Shown one piece after another: positions 32,360-43,633 of a stretch of DNA of 64,000 nucleotides. Both the position numbers and the translations under genes were made by a program. The first letter of the stretch is position 1. Each line of letters starts with the position of its first letter. The DNA is from DATFRX01 sp035630615 (lineage in GTDB: Bacteria > Actinomycetota > Actinomycetes > Propionibacteriales > Nocardioidaceae). The DNA lies in assembly GCA_035630615.1 (NCBI GenBank), contig DASQKI010000003.1, positions 34,873-98,872 on the forward strand. The letters are read 5' to 3'. The notes under the pieces were generated by a model. That model was not told where the DNA came from, did no database searches, and worked only from the letters and a program-made list of their open reading frames with translations.

Positions 32360-33040
32360 ATGCGTCCGTTGCGGCTGGCCGCCTTTGTCGCGGCCGCCAC
32401 GGTGCTGGTCACGGCAGCGCCCGGTGCTGCTTTCCCGGGTGCGCCGACACCGCTGACGGCGAGTGCGCCGGGCGGCCCGACCGCTGTCCCCGACGAACCG
32501 GGGCAGGGGCCTGCGGCCGTGCGGCGCGTCTTTCCGGTACGCGGCGAAACCTCCTACGGCACGGCCCACCATGACTACCCGGCGACCGACATCTTCGCCG
32601 CCTGCGGGAGTCGGGTCGTCGCGCCGGTCGCGGGCGAAGTGCTGGAGGTCTCACGGACCGACCGCTGGGACCCGTCGACGAACCGACCCGCGGTCCGTGG
32701 CGGCAAGTCGTTCTCGATCGCCGGCATCGACGGCGTGCGCTACTACGGCAGTCATCTCCGATCGCTTGCCGGGTGGGTCCGGCCGGGTGCGCCGGTCCGG
32801 GCCGGTCAGCCGTTGGGTCGGGTCGGGCAGACTGGCAACGCCGCCTACACGTCGTGCCATCTGCACTTCGGGATCGGTCCCCTGTGTCGCGCCCGCGACG
32901 ACTGGTGGATCCGGCGCGGCGTGATCCGCCCTTACCGCTTCCTTCGGTCGTGGGCGGCCGGTCGACGGCTCGGTCCGGAGCACGCCGTGGCCCGATGGAG
33001 CCGGCATCACGGATGCAAGATTTCTGACATCTTCGGTTAG
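32360..33040 (+). CDS. secreted M23 family peptidase
   Basis: 226 residues with a signal peptide (about 1-24, ending AAPGAAF). The catalytic domain shows AHHDYPATDIFA (zinc ligands H71 and D77), VVAPVAGEVLEV, and SCHLHFGIGP with the HxH pair. These are the metal ligands of lysostaphin-type endopeptidases that cut peptidoglycan cross-bridges or stems. The protein is compact, without LysM or SH3 modules, so substrate targeting must come from the domain itself. ATG follows GAGGAGGGTGG. Its place after the YcaQ gene is not clearly functional. Confidence 0.9.
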   Translation: MRPLRLAAFVAAATVLVTAAPGAAFPGAPTPLTASAPGGPTAVPDEPGQGPAAVRRVFPVRGETSYGTAHHDYPATDIFAACGSRVVAPVAGEVLEVSRTDRWDPSTNRPAVRGGKSFSIAGIDGVRYYGSHLRSLAGWVRPGAPVRAGQPLGRVGQTGNAAYTSCHLHFGIGPLCRARDDWWIRRGVIRPYRFLRSWAAGRRLGPEHAVARWSRHHGCKISDIFG

Positions 33041-33069
33041 CCTCGGCCCACCCCTGCGATGCTGGCGTC

Positions 33070-34311
33070 ATGAGTGAGCAGGAGACGTCGGGACCCCTGG
33101 CCGACATCGTCGTGATCGACCTGAGTCGGGCTCTCGCCGGTCCACACGCGGCGATGATGCTCGGTGATCTCGGCGCCCGCGTGATCAAGATCGAGTCGCC
33201 GTCGGGTGGCGACGACAGTCGCGGGTGGGGTCCGCCGTTCCGGGTGCCGTCCGACGGCACCCACGCCGCCGGCGGAGCGACGGACCCGGGTGCGGAGTCG
33301 ACCTACTTCCTGTCGTGCAACCGCAACAAGGAGTCGGTGGTCCTCGACCTCAAGGCGGCCGGCGACCGCGAGACGCTGGTGCGTCTGGTCGAGTCCGCCG
33401 ACGTCGTCGTCGAAAACTTCCGGCCCGGCGTCCTCGATCGCCTGGGTCTCGGCGTCGAGACGCTGCTCGCGCGCAATCCGCGTCTGGTCGTGCTGTCGAT
33501 CAGCGGTTTCGGGCACGACGGACCCGAGGGCACGCGGGCCGGGTACGACCAGATCGCCCAAGGCGAGGGTGGCCTGATGTCGCTGACCGGGTCCGGGCCA
33601 GGTGACGCCCAAAAGACCGGCGTGCCGATCGGCGACCTGCTCGCCGGCATGTACGGCGCGTACGGTGCGGTTGCCGCCCTGCACGAGCGCGCCACGACCG
33701 GCAAGGGCCAGGTCGTGCGCACGTCGCTGCTCGCGTCGCTCGTCGGTGTCCATGCCTTCCAAGGCACCCGGTGGAGCGTCGCCGGCGAGGTCGGAACGGC
33801 CCAGGGCAACCACCATCCGTCGATCGCGCCGTACGGCCTCTTTCACTGTCGCGACGGTGCCGTCCAGATCGCGGCCGGCAGCGACGCCCTATGGCGAAGG
33901 CTGTGTGCGGCGTTCGACCTCGACCCGGACGCGGCGGGGCTCGCGACCAACGCCGAGCGCGTCGCGGAGCGGGAGCACCTGATCGAGGTGTTGGAGGAGG
34001 CCTTCTCCGCCTGGGACGCAGCCGCGCTGCTCGGTCGCCTCGACACCGCCGGGGTGCCCGCCGGCCGAGTCCGGTCGCTCGACGAGGTCTACGCATGGGA
34101 GCAGACCCGGTCGCAGGGCCTGCTCATGGATGTCGACCACGCGACCCTAGGCCCGATCCAGCTGCCCGGTGCGCCGCTGCGGTTTTTCGACGCCGACGGC
34201 ACCGAGACGACGCGCCGGACCCACCGGGCACCGCCCACTCTGGATGCGCAGGGCGAAGCGGTTCGGCAGGGCGTCCGGGGCGCCGACGATGCGCCTGCCG
34301 CGTCCGAGTAA
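33070..34311 (+). CDS. CoA transferase family III (CaiB/BaiF)
   Basis: 413 residues. It starts GPLADIVVIDLSRALAGPHAAMMLGDLGARVIKIE, the family's first alpha/beta unit, and continues with GDDSRGWGPPF, FLSCNRNKESVVLDLK, NFRPGVLDRLGLG and GYDQIAQGEGGLMSLTG, where the aspartate is the expected acyl-accepting residue. These enzymes move CoA between carboxylic acids; the substrate varies widely (succinyl, formyl, carnitinyl, mesaconyl) and cannot be chosen here. It lies between the M23 peptidase and secA, 29 bases after the former, and ends 132 bases before secA. Confidence 0.9.
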   Translation: MSEQETSGPLADIVVIDLSRALAGPHAAMMLGDLGARVIKIESPSGGDDSRGWGPPFRVPSDGTHAAGGATDPGAESTYFLSCNRNKESVVLDLKAAGDRETLVRLVESADVVVENFRPGVLDRLGLGVETLLARNPRLVVLSISGFGHDGPEGTRAGYDQIAQGEGGLMSLTGSGPGDAQKTGVPIGDLLAGMYGAYGAVAALHERATTGKGQVVRTSLLASLVGVHAFQGTRWSVAGEVGTAQGNHHPSIAPYGLFHCRDGAVQIAAGSDALWRRLCAAFDLDPDAAGLATNAERVAEREHLIEVLEEAFSAWDAAALLGRLDTAGVPAGRVRSLDEVYAWEQTRSQGLLMDVDHATLGPIQLPGAPLRFFDADGTETTRRTHRAPPTLDAQGEAVRQGVRGADDAPAASE

Positions 34312-34443
34312 CGACGTCTGCACCGTCATGCCTAAGATTGCTGGCGGACCGACCGTACGCTTTGGGCGTCTCGCCCGCCGGGGCTACCCCACTCACCGAT
34401 CGGGCCTCCAGGGTATTGGGGGCCGCACAGGAGTCGAATCACC

Positions 34444-37230
<2,787 letters not shown>

Positions 37231-37233
37231 CGC

Positions 37234-37782
37234 CTAGCCCAGCTCGAGAGCAGTACAGATCCATCGCTGCTCGACGCGCTCGAGTCGAGCGGCGATGGCA
37301 TGCGACCGACGCCCCTGCCGGACGTGGGCCGCGATCTCGGCGACGCCGTCGCGCGGACGGCACACCTTGACCGAAACGACCTTCGCCCGTGGTCGACCCG
37401 CGGACGGGGTCGAGCCGGAGATGCCGGCGAACGCTGACACGCGGGTGGAGAGGCTCTCGTAGACGGCCCGGTCGGTCCACCGGATCATCTGCGTGTAGGG
37501 CCGGTCGCCCGACACGATCTCGACGACCGCCTGGACAAACCGCCGTGCCCGCACGAGGGTGTGGCGCTGGTCGTCGTCGGCCGGGTCTGCGGCGGCCGCC
37601 CCGCCCGGCAGCAGACGTAGCTCGGCCGGTGGCGCCGGCGCTGGCGTCGCCGCCGGATCGAGCGCGGTCGCGCCGTCGGTCGGCGCGGAGACCGGGTGCC
37701 GGGATGGAGTCGCGGTCGCTTGGGTGCCGGCGCCGTCGGGAAGGTCGGGAAGGACGTGAACGTCGAGGGTGGACCGCGTCAT
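37234..37782 (-). CDS. Rv3235 family protein
   Basis: 182 residues. The N-terminal 85 are Ala/Pro/Thr-rich and probably unstructured; the conserved domain covers about 90-182 (RARRFVQAVVEIVSGDRPYTQMIRWTDRAVYESL... and RLERVEQRWICTALELG in part). This matches the actinobacterial Rv3235-like family, which lies beside secA and has no known function. The ATG at 37782 overlaps the stop of the LysM gene, so it is the second gene of a two-gene unit that is convergent with secA. Confidence 0.85.
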   Translation of the reverse strand: MTRSTLDVHVLPDLPDGAGTQATATPSRHPVSAPTDGATALDPAATPAPAPPAELRLLPGGAAAADPADDDQRHTLVRARRFVQAVVEIVSGDRPYTQMIRWTDRAVYESLSTRVSAFAGISGSTPSAGRPRAKVVSVKVCRPRDGVAEIAAHVRQGRRSHAIAARLERVEQRWICTALELG

Positions 37783-38507
37783 GATGCTGCCCCTTCCTCC
37801 GGAGCGTGCAAGACCATGCCCGGATAGATGAGATTTGGATTGGGACCGATGCAGGCGCGATTGACCGCGTACCAGCGCCGCCACTCGGTGGCGATCGCCT
37901 GGATGCTGACGTCTGGCCCCAGGTGGCGCTCGGCGATCGCCCACAGGCTGTCGCCGCGACTGACAACGACGCGCTCGATCGACGGGGGCTCGAACTGATC
38001 GCGGCGCGAGACGAGCCGTCCGAGTGGCCGGTCGGGTAGCGGAAGCCCCCGGATCGTGTCGGCCGGCGATGTCGAAGCGGTCCCCCGGTCGGGGCTATGG
38101 CGCGCTGTGATGGCGTGCGAACTGTCGCCGGTGCTCGCCTGGGCGGTGCCGACAGGTGCGCTGAGCAAGCCGATGCCGACGGCGGACAGGACGAGACGTC
38201 GCCAGGCCGCCGGAGTGATCCGGGGCGCCAAACCACGACCCGAGCCCGACGTGACGGCCTCGGCGATCGTCAGCCCGGCGCCGAGCAGGAGCCACAGCCA
38301 GGCCGCGAGGGCGAGGACGGCGGCGACGTCGGCAAGAGCGTCGGCCGGGGTCGCGGTCGACGCCGCGGACAGCCCGCGCAGATCGCGCCAGGCCGTACCG
38401 CCCCAGTCGAGCAGGACGACGCTCACCACCGTCGCGAAGGTGAGGAGCGCAACCCGTCGCATTCCTCGCCCGATCGTCGAGGACGGCTGCCCATGTTGCC
38501 TACGCAT
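37779..38507 (-). CDS. LysM domain membrane protein
   Basis: 242 residues. There are three hydrophobic segments (about 17-36, 57-81 and 100-118), then a Ser/Pro linker and a C-terminal LysM-type domain (about 178-235: VVVSRGDSLWAIAERHLG...NPNLIYPGMVL). It is therefore anchored with a peptidoglycan-binding module outside. AAGGGG stands eight bases before the ATG at 38507; GTG at 38516 is possible. A promoter must lie in the 135-base region shared with the divergent gene at 38643. It is coupled to the Rv3235-like gene by an ATGA overlap. Confidence 0.85.
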   Translation of the reverse strand: MRRQHGQPSSTIGRGMRRVALLTFATVVSVVLLDWGGTAWRDLRGLSAASTATPADALADVAAVLALAAWLWLLLGAGLTIAEAVTSGSGRGLAPRITPAAWRRLVLSAVGIGLLSAPVGTAQASTGDSSHAITARHSPDRGTASTSPADTIRGLPLPDRPLGRLVSRRDQFEPPSIERVVVSRGDSLWAIAERHLGPDVSIQAIATEWRRWYAVNRACIGPNPNLIYPGMVLHAPEEGAAS

Positions 38508-38530
38508 TCGACCCACCCCTTGCCGGTACC

Positions 38531-38550
38531 TTCGTTTGCTTTCGTTTGCT
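38531..38550 (+). repeat. tandem decamer TTCGTTTGCT, two copies
   Basis: Two exact adjacent copies of a ten-base AT-richer unit in the gap between the divergent LysM and 38643 genes. It may lie in the shared promoter region; no known binding site was recognised. Confidence 0.6.
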
Positions 38551-38642
38551 TTGTAAGACCAGTTTTACCTCGACTTACCTACGACTGTCTAGCCTTGTCG
38601 CGAATTGCTGTCGGATGAACCCGGGCGCGATAGCGTGCCGCC

Positions 38643-39221
38643 ATGCGATGGGATGCCTTGTTCGCCGATCTCGAGGCGGCGGCAGCCGGTGAGTGGCTAC
38701 GCGAGCGGGACGCCGAGATCGCCGAACGCACCCGCGCCGAGCTCGGCCGGGTTCGGCTGGTCGACCGGCTGCGCGCCGTCGCGGACCGCGGGTCGGCCGG
38801 TGATCATGCCGACGTCACCGTGCGGGTATTCGGGGCGGGGACGCTGCGCGGAGCGGTCACGCGGGTCACCGACGAGTGGTTCCTCCTGGAGACGCCCGCG
38901 TACGAGTGGGTGGTGGCGATCGACGCCGTCCTCGGTCTCAGGGGGCTGCCGCCGGCGGCGCGAACGCCGGAGAGCCAGAGCGCGGTGTCTGCCGGATTGG
39001 GTTGGGGGGCGGCCTGGCGGGTCCTAGCGCGGGACCGGACGTCGGTGCACGTCGTGCGACGCGATGGCGAAGCGGTCGCAGGCGTACCGGGCCGCGTGGG
39101 CCACGACTTCGTCGAACTCAGCGATGTCGATGGCACGGGAAGAGCTGTCGAGGTCGTGCCGCACCCGGCCGTCGCGGCGGTGCGGTGCCCGCGCGAGGTC
39201 GCCCCGCCGCCGGTCGGCTAG
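38643..39221 (+). CDS. conserved hypothetical protein
   Basis: 192 residues, not recognised as a named family. A charged helical N-terminus (FADLEAAAAGEWLRERDAEIAERTRAELGRV) is followed by two beta-rich halves that look alike: DVTVRVFGAGTLRGAVTRVTDEWFLLE and a later RTSVHVVRRDGEAVAGVPGRVGHDFVEL, suggesting an Sm-like or small barrel fold. Similar proteins lie next to secA and HTH genes in other actinomycetes. It has no signal peptide. The stop overlaps the stop of the convergent HTH gene within CTAG. Confidence 0.7.
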   Translation: MRWDALFADLEAAAAGEWLRERDAEIAERTRAELGRVRLVDRLRAVADRGSAGDHADVTVRVFGAGTLRGAVTRVTDEWFLLETPAYEWVVAIDAVLGLRGLPPAARTPESQSAVSAGLGWGAAWRVLARDRTSVHVVRRDGEAVAGVPGRVGHDFVELSDVDGTGRAVEVVPHPAVAAVRCPREVAPPPVG

Positions 39222-39502
39222 CGGTCGGCGGCGGTGGGCCCGTCGACGGACTCGGCCTCGAACGCCTCGTCGCCGTCGCGCCACGGATGCTGCTCGATGA
39301 AGTCACGGGTCTGGGTGTATTGCCGCTGGATGTAGGCCTCGAGCTCGCTCGCCTCGACCCGCCACTGCCCCCGGCCACCGATCTTGATCGCGGCCAGGTC
39401 GCCGCGGCGCACCAAGGCGTAGGTCTGCGCGGCGGAGATGCTGAGCACCTCCGAGACGTCGCTCAGCGACAAGAATCGGGGCTCGCCTGATCCGAGTGGC
39501 AT
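39218..39502 (-). CDS. helix-turn-helix protein, BldC/excisionase type
   Basis: 94 residues. A MerR-like winged helix near residues 9-60: LSLSDVSEVLSISAAQTYALVRRGDLAAIKIGGRGQWRVEASELEAYI is cut here to its family blocks (SDVSEVLSIS, TYALVRRGDL, QWRVEASELEAYI). It lacks the effector domain of MerR regulators, as do BldC and phage excisionases. BldC-like proteins bind DNA cooperatively as small head-to-tail oligomers. The acidic tail after residue 66 is unusual. No integrase is nearby, so a chromosomal regulator is more likely than an excisionase. Confidence 0.8.
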   Translation of the reverse strand: MPLGSGEPRFLSLSDVSEVLSISAAQTYALVRRGDLAAIKIGGRGQWRVEASELEAYIQRQYTQTRDFIEQHPWRDGDEAFEAESVDGPTAADR

Positions 39503-39724
39503 AGGTCAAGTGTGCCATCACGTCGGCAGCCATCGCGGATTGTCCACAGGCAAATCGAATCATCCGGAGCCAACGGCGACATCCTGGGGACAGAAGACTG
39601 GACGAATACCTGAGAACCGGCACAATAGCTCGCGGAGTTGTTCCGAATGGGGGACGTGGACGGGTCGCCCGTTCGCTCATGGACAGGGGTGAGTAATCGG
39701 ATGCCGAAGGTGGGGGGCGACGCG

Positions 39725-40396
39725 ATGTCGTCACGCCAAATCACGTCGACCCAAGCGGGTGTCGCGCCGCCCGCCCGTCGGCTTGGATCGTCGCGATGGC
39801 GCGATCCGAGGCTTGCGGTGGGCGTCATCCTGGTCGCCGCGTCGGTCGTGCTCGGTGCCCGGATCGTGGCGTCAGCCGACGACACCGTTGCGATCTGGTC
39901 CCTGCGGCGCGACGTCCCGGCCGGCGAGCCGCTGACCGCCGACGACGTCACGGTGGCGCACGTCCATTTCGGGAGCGCCGACGATGCCGATCGCTACTTC
40001 GACGGCGACCAGTCGCTGCCGAGCGATCTCGTGGCCGACCATGACCTGGTGGCTGGCGAGCTGCTCGCGCAGTCGGCGCTGACCGAGCCGGAGTCGAGGG
40101 CCGTCAGCGAGGTGCCGCTGTCGGTTGCCGAGGGCCAATATCCGCCCGACCTCGCACCGGGTGACCGGGTCGCGGTCTGGGTGACGCCGAGCGATCCGGC
40201 CGGCCGGGACACCGACGCCGACCAGCTGCTCGATGACGTCGCCGTGCTGGACATCGACGCCGGTACGTCGCTCGACAGCACGTCGTCGGTCGTCGTGCTG
40301 GCATTGGAGCCCGCCGACGCCGACGTTGACGTCGTCGATCGGCTGCTCGGCTCGGCCTCGACCGGGTCGGTGAGTCTCGTTCGCGTGGGCGGATAG
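39725..40396 (+). CDS. SAF domain protein (CpaB/RcpC-like)
   Basis: 223 residues. One membrane helix (about 32-52) is followed by a SAF domain (WSLRRDVPAGEPLTADDVTVAHV...ADHDLVAGELLAQSAL) and a small beta-rich C-terminal part. It resembles CpaB of Flp pili, but no pilin, CpaF ATPase or TadB/C genes follow. The next gene encodes a CpaE/MinD-like protein, a pair that recurs in actinomycetes with an unknown job. The ATG at 39725 follows a GGTGGGGGG run; ATG codons at 39647 and 39701 are alternatives. Confidence 0.75.
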   Translation: MSSRQITSTQAGVAPPARRLGSSRWRDPRLAVGVILVAASVVLGARIVASADDTVAIWSLRRDVPAGEPLTADDVTVAHVHFGSADDADRYFDGDQSLPSDLVADHDLVAGELLAQSALTEPESRAVSEVPLSVAEGQYPPDLAPGDRVAVWVTPSDPAGRDTDADQLLDDVAVLDIDAGTSLDSTSSVVVLALEPADADVDVVDRLLGSASTGSVSLVRVGG

Positions 40397-40404
40397 GCAG
40401 GCCG

Positions 40405-41715
40405 ATGCAGGTTCTCTTGGCAGCGGCGGGGGAGCCGTGGGAGACCGACGTGGTGCAGTGGCTGCAGCGTCCTGGGTTCAACCTCACGCTCGTCCGTCGG
40501 TGCATGGACATTCCCGACGCGGTGGCGACGGTCGCGAGCGGCCAGGCCGACGTCGTCCTGTTCGGCCCCAACCTGCCCGGCCTCGACACCGATGCGGTCG
40601 CCCAGGTACGCGAGGCCGGCGCGGTGGCGGTCGGGCTCGTCGGATCGGGCCCGGACGGCGCCGACGACGGTACGGACAGCGCCCACCTGCAACGCCTCGG
40701 CGTCGCGTGCGTACTCGCATGGTCCGAGCTCGACGAGTTGCCTGCGGCGCTTGCGGCCGCCGATACCGCCGCTGCGCACGGCGGCAGTGTCGGCAGCGGC
40801 ATCAACGGTGCTGGCGGAGACCGGTTTCGCGCCGACGGCCTCGGCGTCACCGGAGGAAGCTTCGGCGTCGAGGGGTCGGCGACGCCGGTCGGTCGACTGA
40901 TCGCCGTCTGGGGACCCGCCGGCGCGCCCGGGCGCAGCACGGTCGCGTTGGGCCTGGCCGCCGAGCTCGCCGAACGGCGGGTCCCGACGCTTCTGATCGA
41001 CGCCGACGTCTACGGCGGCGCCATCGCGCAAATGCTCGCCGTCCTCGACGAGGTGTCCGGGCTGTTGGCGGCGGCCCGGTTGGCCAACACGGGATCACTG
41101 GACCTCGCCGCCCTGCACGGTCAGATCCGCGAGGTCAACTCCCACCTGCGGGTGCTGACCGGACTGCCACGAGCCGACCGCTGGCCCCAGCTTCGGCCGG
41201 CTGCGCTCTCGCAGGTGCTCCATGTCGCGCGCCAGATGGCGCCGACCGTGATCGTCGACTGCGGCTTCTGCCTCGAGCAGGACGAGGAGTTGTCCTTCGA
41301 CACGGCGGCGCCGCGCCGCAACGGGGCGACGCTGCTGATCCTGGAGCATGCCGACCAGATCGTGACGGTCGGCGCCGCCGATCCGCTCGGCCTGAGCCGG
41401 CTCGCACGAGGGGTGCTCGACCTGCGTGAGGCCGTGCCGGCGAGCGACGTCACGATCGCGATCAACCGGGTCCGATCGGGGTTGGGCTGGACTCACGACG
41501 AGATCGGCGAGACGGTCCACCGCTTCACCGGACTCTGGCCGGTCGGCTACCTGCCCGAAGACCGGTCGGCGGTCGACAAGACCTGGCTCGGCGGCCGGAG
41601 CCTGGTCGAGGCCGCGCCGGACTCGTCGCTGCGTCGCGCGATGACCGACCTCGCGGCCGACGTCGGGCGGCTCTCAGCGCCGCGCCGGCGTCGAGGACGT
41701 CGCCGCGTCCGGTGA
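40405..41715 (+). CDS. CpaE/MinD-like P-loop protein
   Basis: 436 residues. Residues 1-120 look like a receiver-type domain without phosphorylation motifs. After a Gly-rich linker comes a MinD/ParA-like ATPase domain: IAVWGPAGAPGRSTVALGLA, LLIDADVYGGAIAQML and VIVDCGF. The P-loop has Arg in place of the invariant Lys and lacks the second signature Lys, so ATP hydrolysis is doubtful. The C-terminus is strongly basic (RRRRGRRRVR), possibly for membrane or nucleic-acid contact. It follows the SAF gene by eight bases. Mycobacterial Ssd, a septum-site-like protein, is a similar CpaE-type relative. Confidence 0.78.
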   Translation: MQVLLAAAGEPWETDVVQWLQRPGFNLTLVRRCMDIPDAVATVASGQADVVLFGPNLPGLDTDAVAQVREAGAVAVGLVGSGPDGADDGTDSAHLQRLGVACVLAWSELDELPAALAAADTAAAHGGSVGSGINGAGGDRFRADGLGVTGGSFGVEGSATPVGRLIAVWGPAGAPGRSTVALGLAAELAERRVPTLLIDADVYGGAIAQMLAVLDEVSGLLAAARLANTGSLDLAALHGQIREVNSHLRVLTGLPRADRWPQLRPAALSQVLHVARQMAPTVIVDCGFCLEQDEELSFDTAAPRRNGATLLILEHADQIVTVGAADPLGLSRLARGVLDLREAVPASDVTIAINRVRSGLGWTHDEIGETVHRFTGLWPVGYLPEDRSAVDKTWLGGRSLVEAAPDSSLRRAMTDLAADVGRLSAPRRRRGRRRVR

Positions 41716-41783
41716 CGACGGCGCGCGCCACTCGATCGTGGCACGATATGGCGACCACGTTGCACCAGTCGGGAGGAGGGCCG

Positions 41784-43199
41784 ATGTCGACGACGCGTCT
41801 GCGCGCGGAGGATTCCGCGTTTCTCACCGAGGAGACGGTGTACGCGCCGCGCCACGTCGCCACGCTCGCCATCCTCGATCCGGGGCCGGACGGCTTCGAC
41901 CACGGCAAGCTGTTGGCCACGATCAACGAACGGATCGCGTTTGTGCCGCGCTATCGGCAGCGGGTGCTCCCCGTGCCGGGCAACCTCGGCCGTGCGGTGT
42001 GGACCGACGACGAGGACTTCGACATGACCTACCACGTACGCCGGTCGGCCGTGCCGAGACCGGGGACGTCGGCCCAACTGCGCGACCTGGTCGGCCGCCT
42101 GCTGGCTCGCCGGCTCGACCGTCAACGACCGCTGTGGGAGGCGTACCTCGTCGAAGGCCTGGAGCACGGTCGAGTGGCTCTGCTGATCAAGTCGCACGAG
42201 GCGCTCGTCGACGGCTCCCGGACGGTCGACCTCGCCCAGGTGCTGCTGGAGGAGACCGACCGGATCCGTGAGGTGCCCGGCGAGAACTGGCGACCGCGCC
42301 CGGCCCCCGGTTCCGTCGAGTTGCTCGCCGGGTCGATGGTCGACAACGTTCGGCGACCGGTCGAGCTGGCCGGCCAGACCGTCGCCGCGGTGCGAGGGCT
42401 GCGCGGGCGGCTGACCCGGATGGGGCGCTATCCCGGCGAGCAGGGCGGGCCGCTGTCGGCGTCCCTTTCGCAGCAGCGCCGCTACGTCACGGTCGCCACG
42501 AAGCTGTCCGACTATCGCGTCGTCCGCGACGCCCACGGCGGCACGGTCAACGACGTCATCCTCGCCACGGTGACTGGCGGGCTCCGGCACTGGCTGATGA
42601 CCCGAGCCGAGCAGCTTCGGCCGACGACGCGGATTCGAGCGTTGGTGCCGATGAGCGTGCTCGACGTCGACCTCGAGCCGACGTCGCTGGGGAGCCAGGT
42701 CGTCGGCCACCTGCTGTCGCTGCCGGTGGGCGAGTCGAGTCCGGTGATGCGGCTGCACCAGGTGTCCTACGCCCTCAAGGCCCACAAGGAGACCGGACGT
42801 GCCGTGGCGGCGAGCACCCTGGCGTCGCTTCCCGGATTCGCGCCGACGACGTTTCACGCGCTGGCTGCCCGGGTCGCCGAGGCGCAGGCGCCGCATACGT
42901 ACGAACTCGGCATCACCAACGTTCCCGGACCGCAGGAGGCGCTCTACATCGCCGGCGCTCGCGTGGCCGAGACCTATCCCGCGCTGCCGCTGTCGCCCGG
43001 TCACGCGATCGCGCTGGGCGTCACGTCGTATGACGGCGGCGTCTACTTCGGCATCGTCGCCGACCGCGATGCCGTGCCGGACGCCGACGTGCTCGGACAG
43101 TGTCTCGAGGAGGCGCTGGCGGAGCTTGTGGAGACGACGACCGAGAGCTGGACACGGGCGCCGCGAGGCCGCAGCCGACCGTCGAGGCGCGAGCCGTGA
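41784..43199 (+). CDS. wax ester synthase/diacylglycerol acyltransferase family protein
   Basis: 471 residues. N-terminal AEDSAFLTEET, FVPRYRQRV, RPLWEAYLVEGL and the active-site region LLIKSHEALVDGSRTVDL, then NDVILATVTGGLRHWL and the C-terminal ITNVPGPQEALYIAGA are all WS/DGAT blocks. These enzymes esterify diacylglycerol or alcohols with acyl-CoA for storage lipid. The active-site HHxxxDG is H138-E139-xxx-D143-G144 here: the second, catalytic His is Glu, so classical activity is uncertain. The same neighbourhood in mycobacteria holds Rv3233/Rv3234 (tgs3). ATG follows GGAGGAGGG. Confidence 0.82.
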   Translation: MSTTRLRAEDSAFLTEETVYAPRHVATLAILDPGPDGFDHGKLLATINERIAFVPRYRQRVLPVPGNLGRAVWTDDEDFDMTYHVRRSAVPRPGTSAQLRDLVGRLLARRLDRQRPLWEAYLVEGLEHGRVALLIKSHEALVDGSRTVDLAQVLLEETDRIREVPGENWRPRPAPGSVELLAGSMVDNVRRPVELAGQTVAAVRGLRGRLTRMGRYPGEQGGPLSASLSQQRRYVTVATKLSDYRVVRDAHGGTVNDVILATVTGGLRHWLMTRAEQLRPTTRIRALVPMSVLDVDLEPTSLGSQVVGHLLSLPVGESSPVMRLHQVSYALKAHKETGRAVAASTLASLPGFAPTTFHALAARVAEAQAPHTYELGITNVPGPQEALYIAGARVAETYPALPLSPGHAIALGVTSYDGGVYFGIVADRDAVPDADVLGQCLEEALAELVETTTESWTRAPRGRSRPSRREP

Positions 43200-43609
43200 C
43201 CCGGATCTACCTGCCGCTCGGTCGAGCCGGGCTCGCGACGGCGTGGGAGCGGGCCGAGCTGGGGCCGGCGCCGCTCATCGCGTACGCCGTGACGCCGGGA
43301 CTGCGAGCGGCGTACGGCGCGGAGCGCGAACTCGACGAGTTGGAGTACGCGGCGTACGAGCTCGCGGTCGACGCCTCACGCACCGCCCTGGCGTCCGATG
43401 AGCGACGCCGGCTGGTCGTCGCTGCCGACGCGGCGACGGTGCGGGCCGACGAGGGCGAGGTCGGCCGCGTCGTGGTGCCGGAGCCGGTTCCCTGGTCAGC
43501 GGTTGTGTCGATCCATGCCGACACCGATGACCTCCGTCCCGACGGCGGCGACGACGCCGAGCTGGCGTGGTACGCGCCGCAGGAGACGCCGGATCTGCTG
43601 CGTTCCTAG
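43196..43609 (+). CDS. DUF6912-like small protein
   Basis: 137 residues. It opens TRIYLPLGRAGLATAWERAELG and has the acidic TDDLRPDGGDDAELAWYAPQE C-terminus; the middle is Ala- and Glu-rich. I take it for the actinobacterial DUF6912 family on the basis of this beginning and end and its place after the WS/DGAT gene; no function is known. The GTG start overlaps the acyltransferase stop (GTGA), so it is translated with that gene. It is convergent with the next gene. Confidence 0.65.
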   Translation: MTRIYLPLGRAGLATAWERAELGPAPLIAYAVTPGLRAAYGAERELDELEYAAYELAVDASRTALASDERRRLVVAADAATVRADEGEVGRVVVPEPVPWSAVVSIHADTDDLRPDGGDDAELAWYAPQETPDLLRS

Positions 43610-43633
43610 GGTTCGCGCCGGAGAAGTCCTCCG

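Noticed and set aside
40405..41715. ParA chromosome partition protein
   Set aside because: There is no ParB or parS nearby, the P-loop is altered and the N-terminal domain is of the CpaE type.
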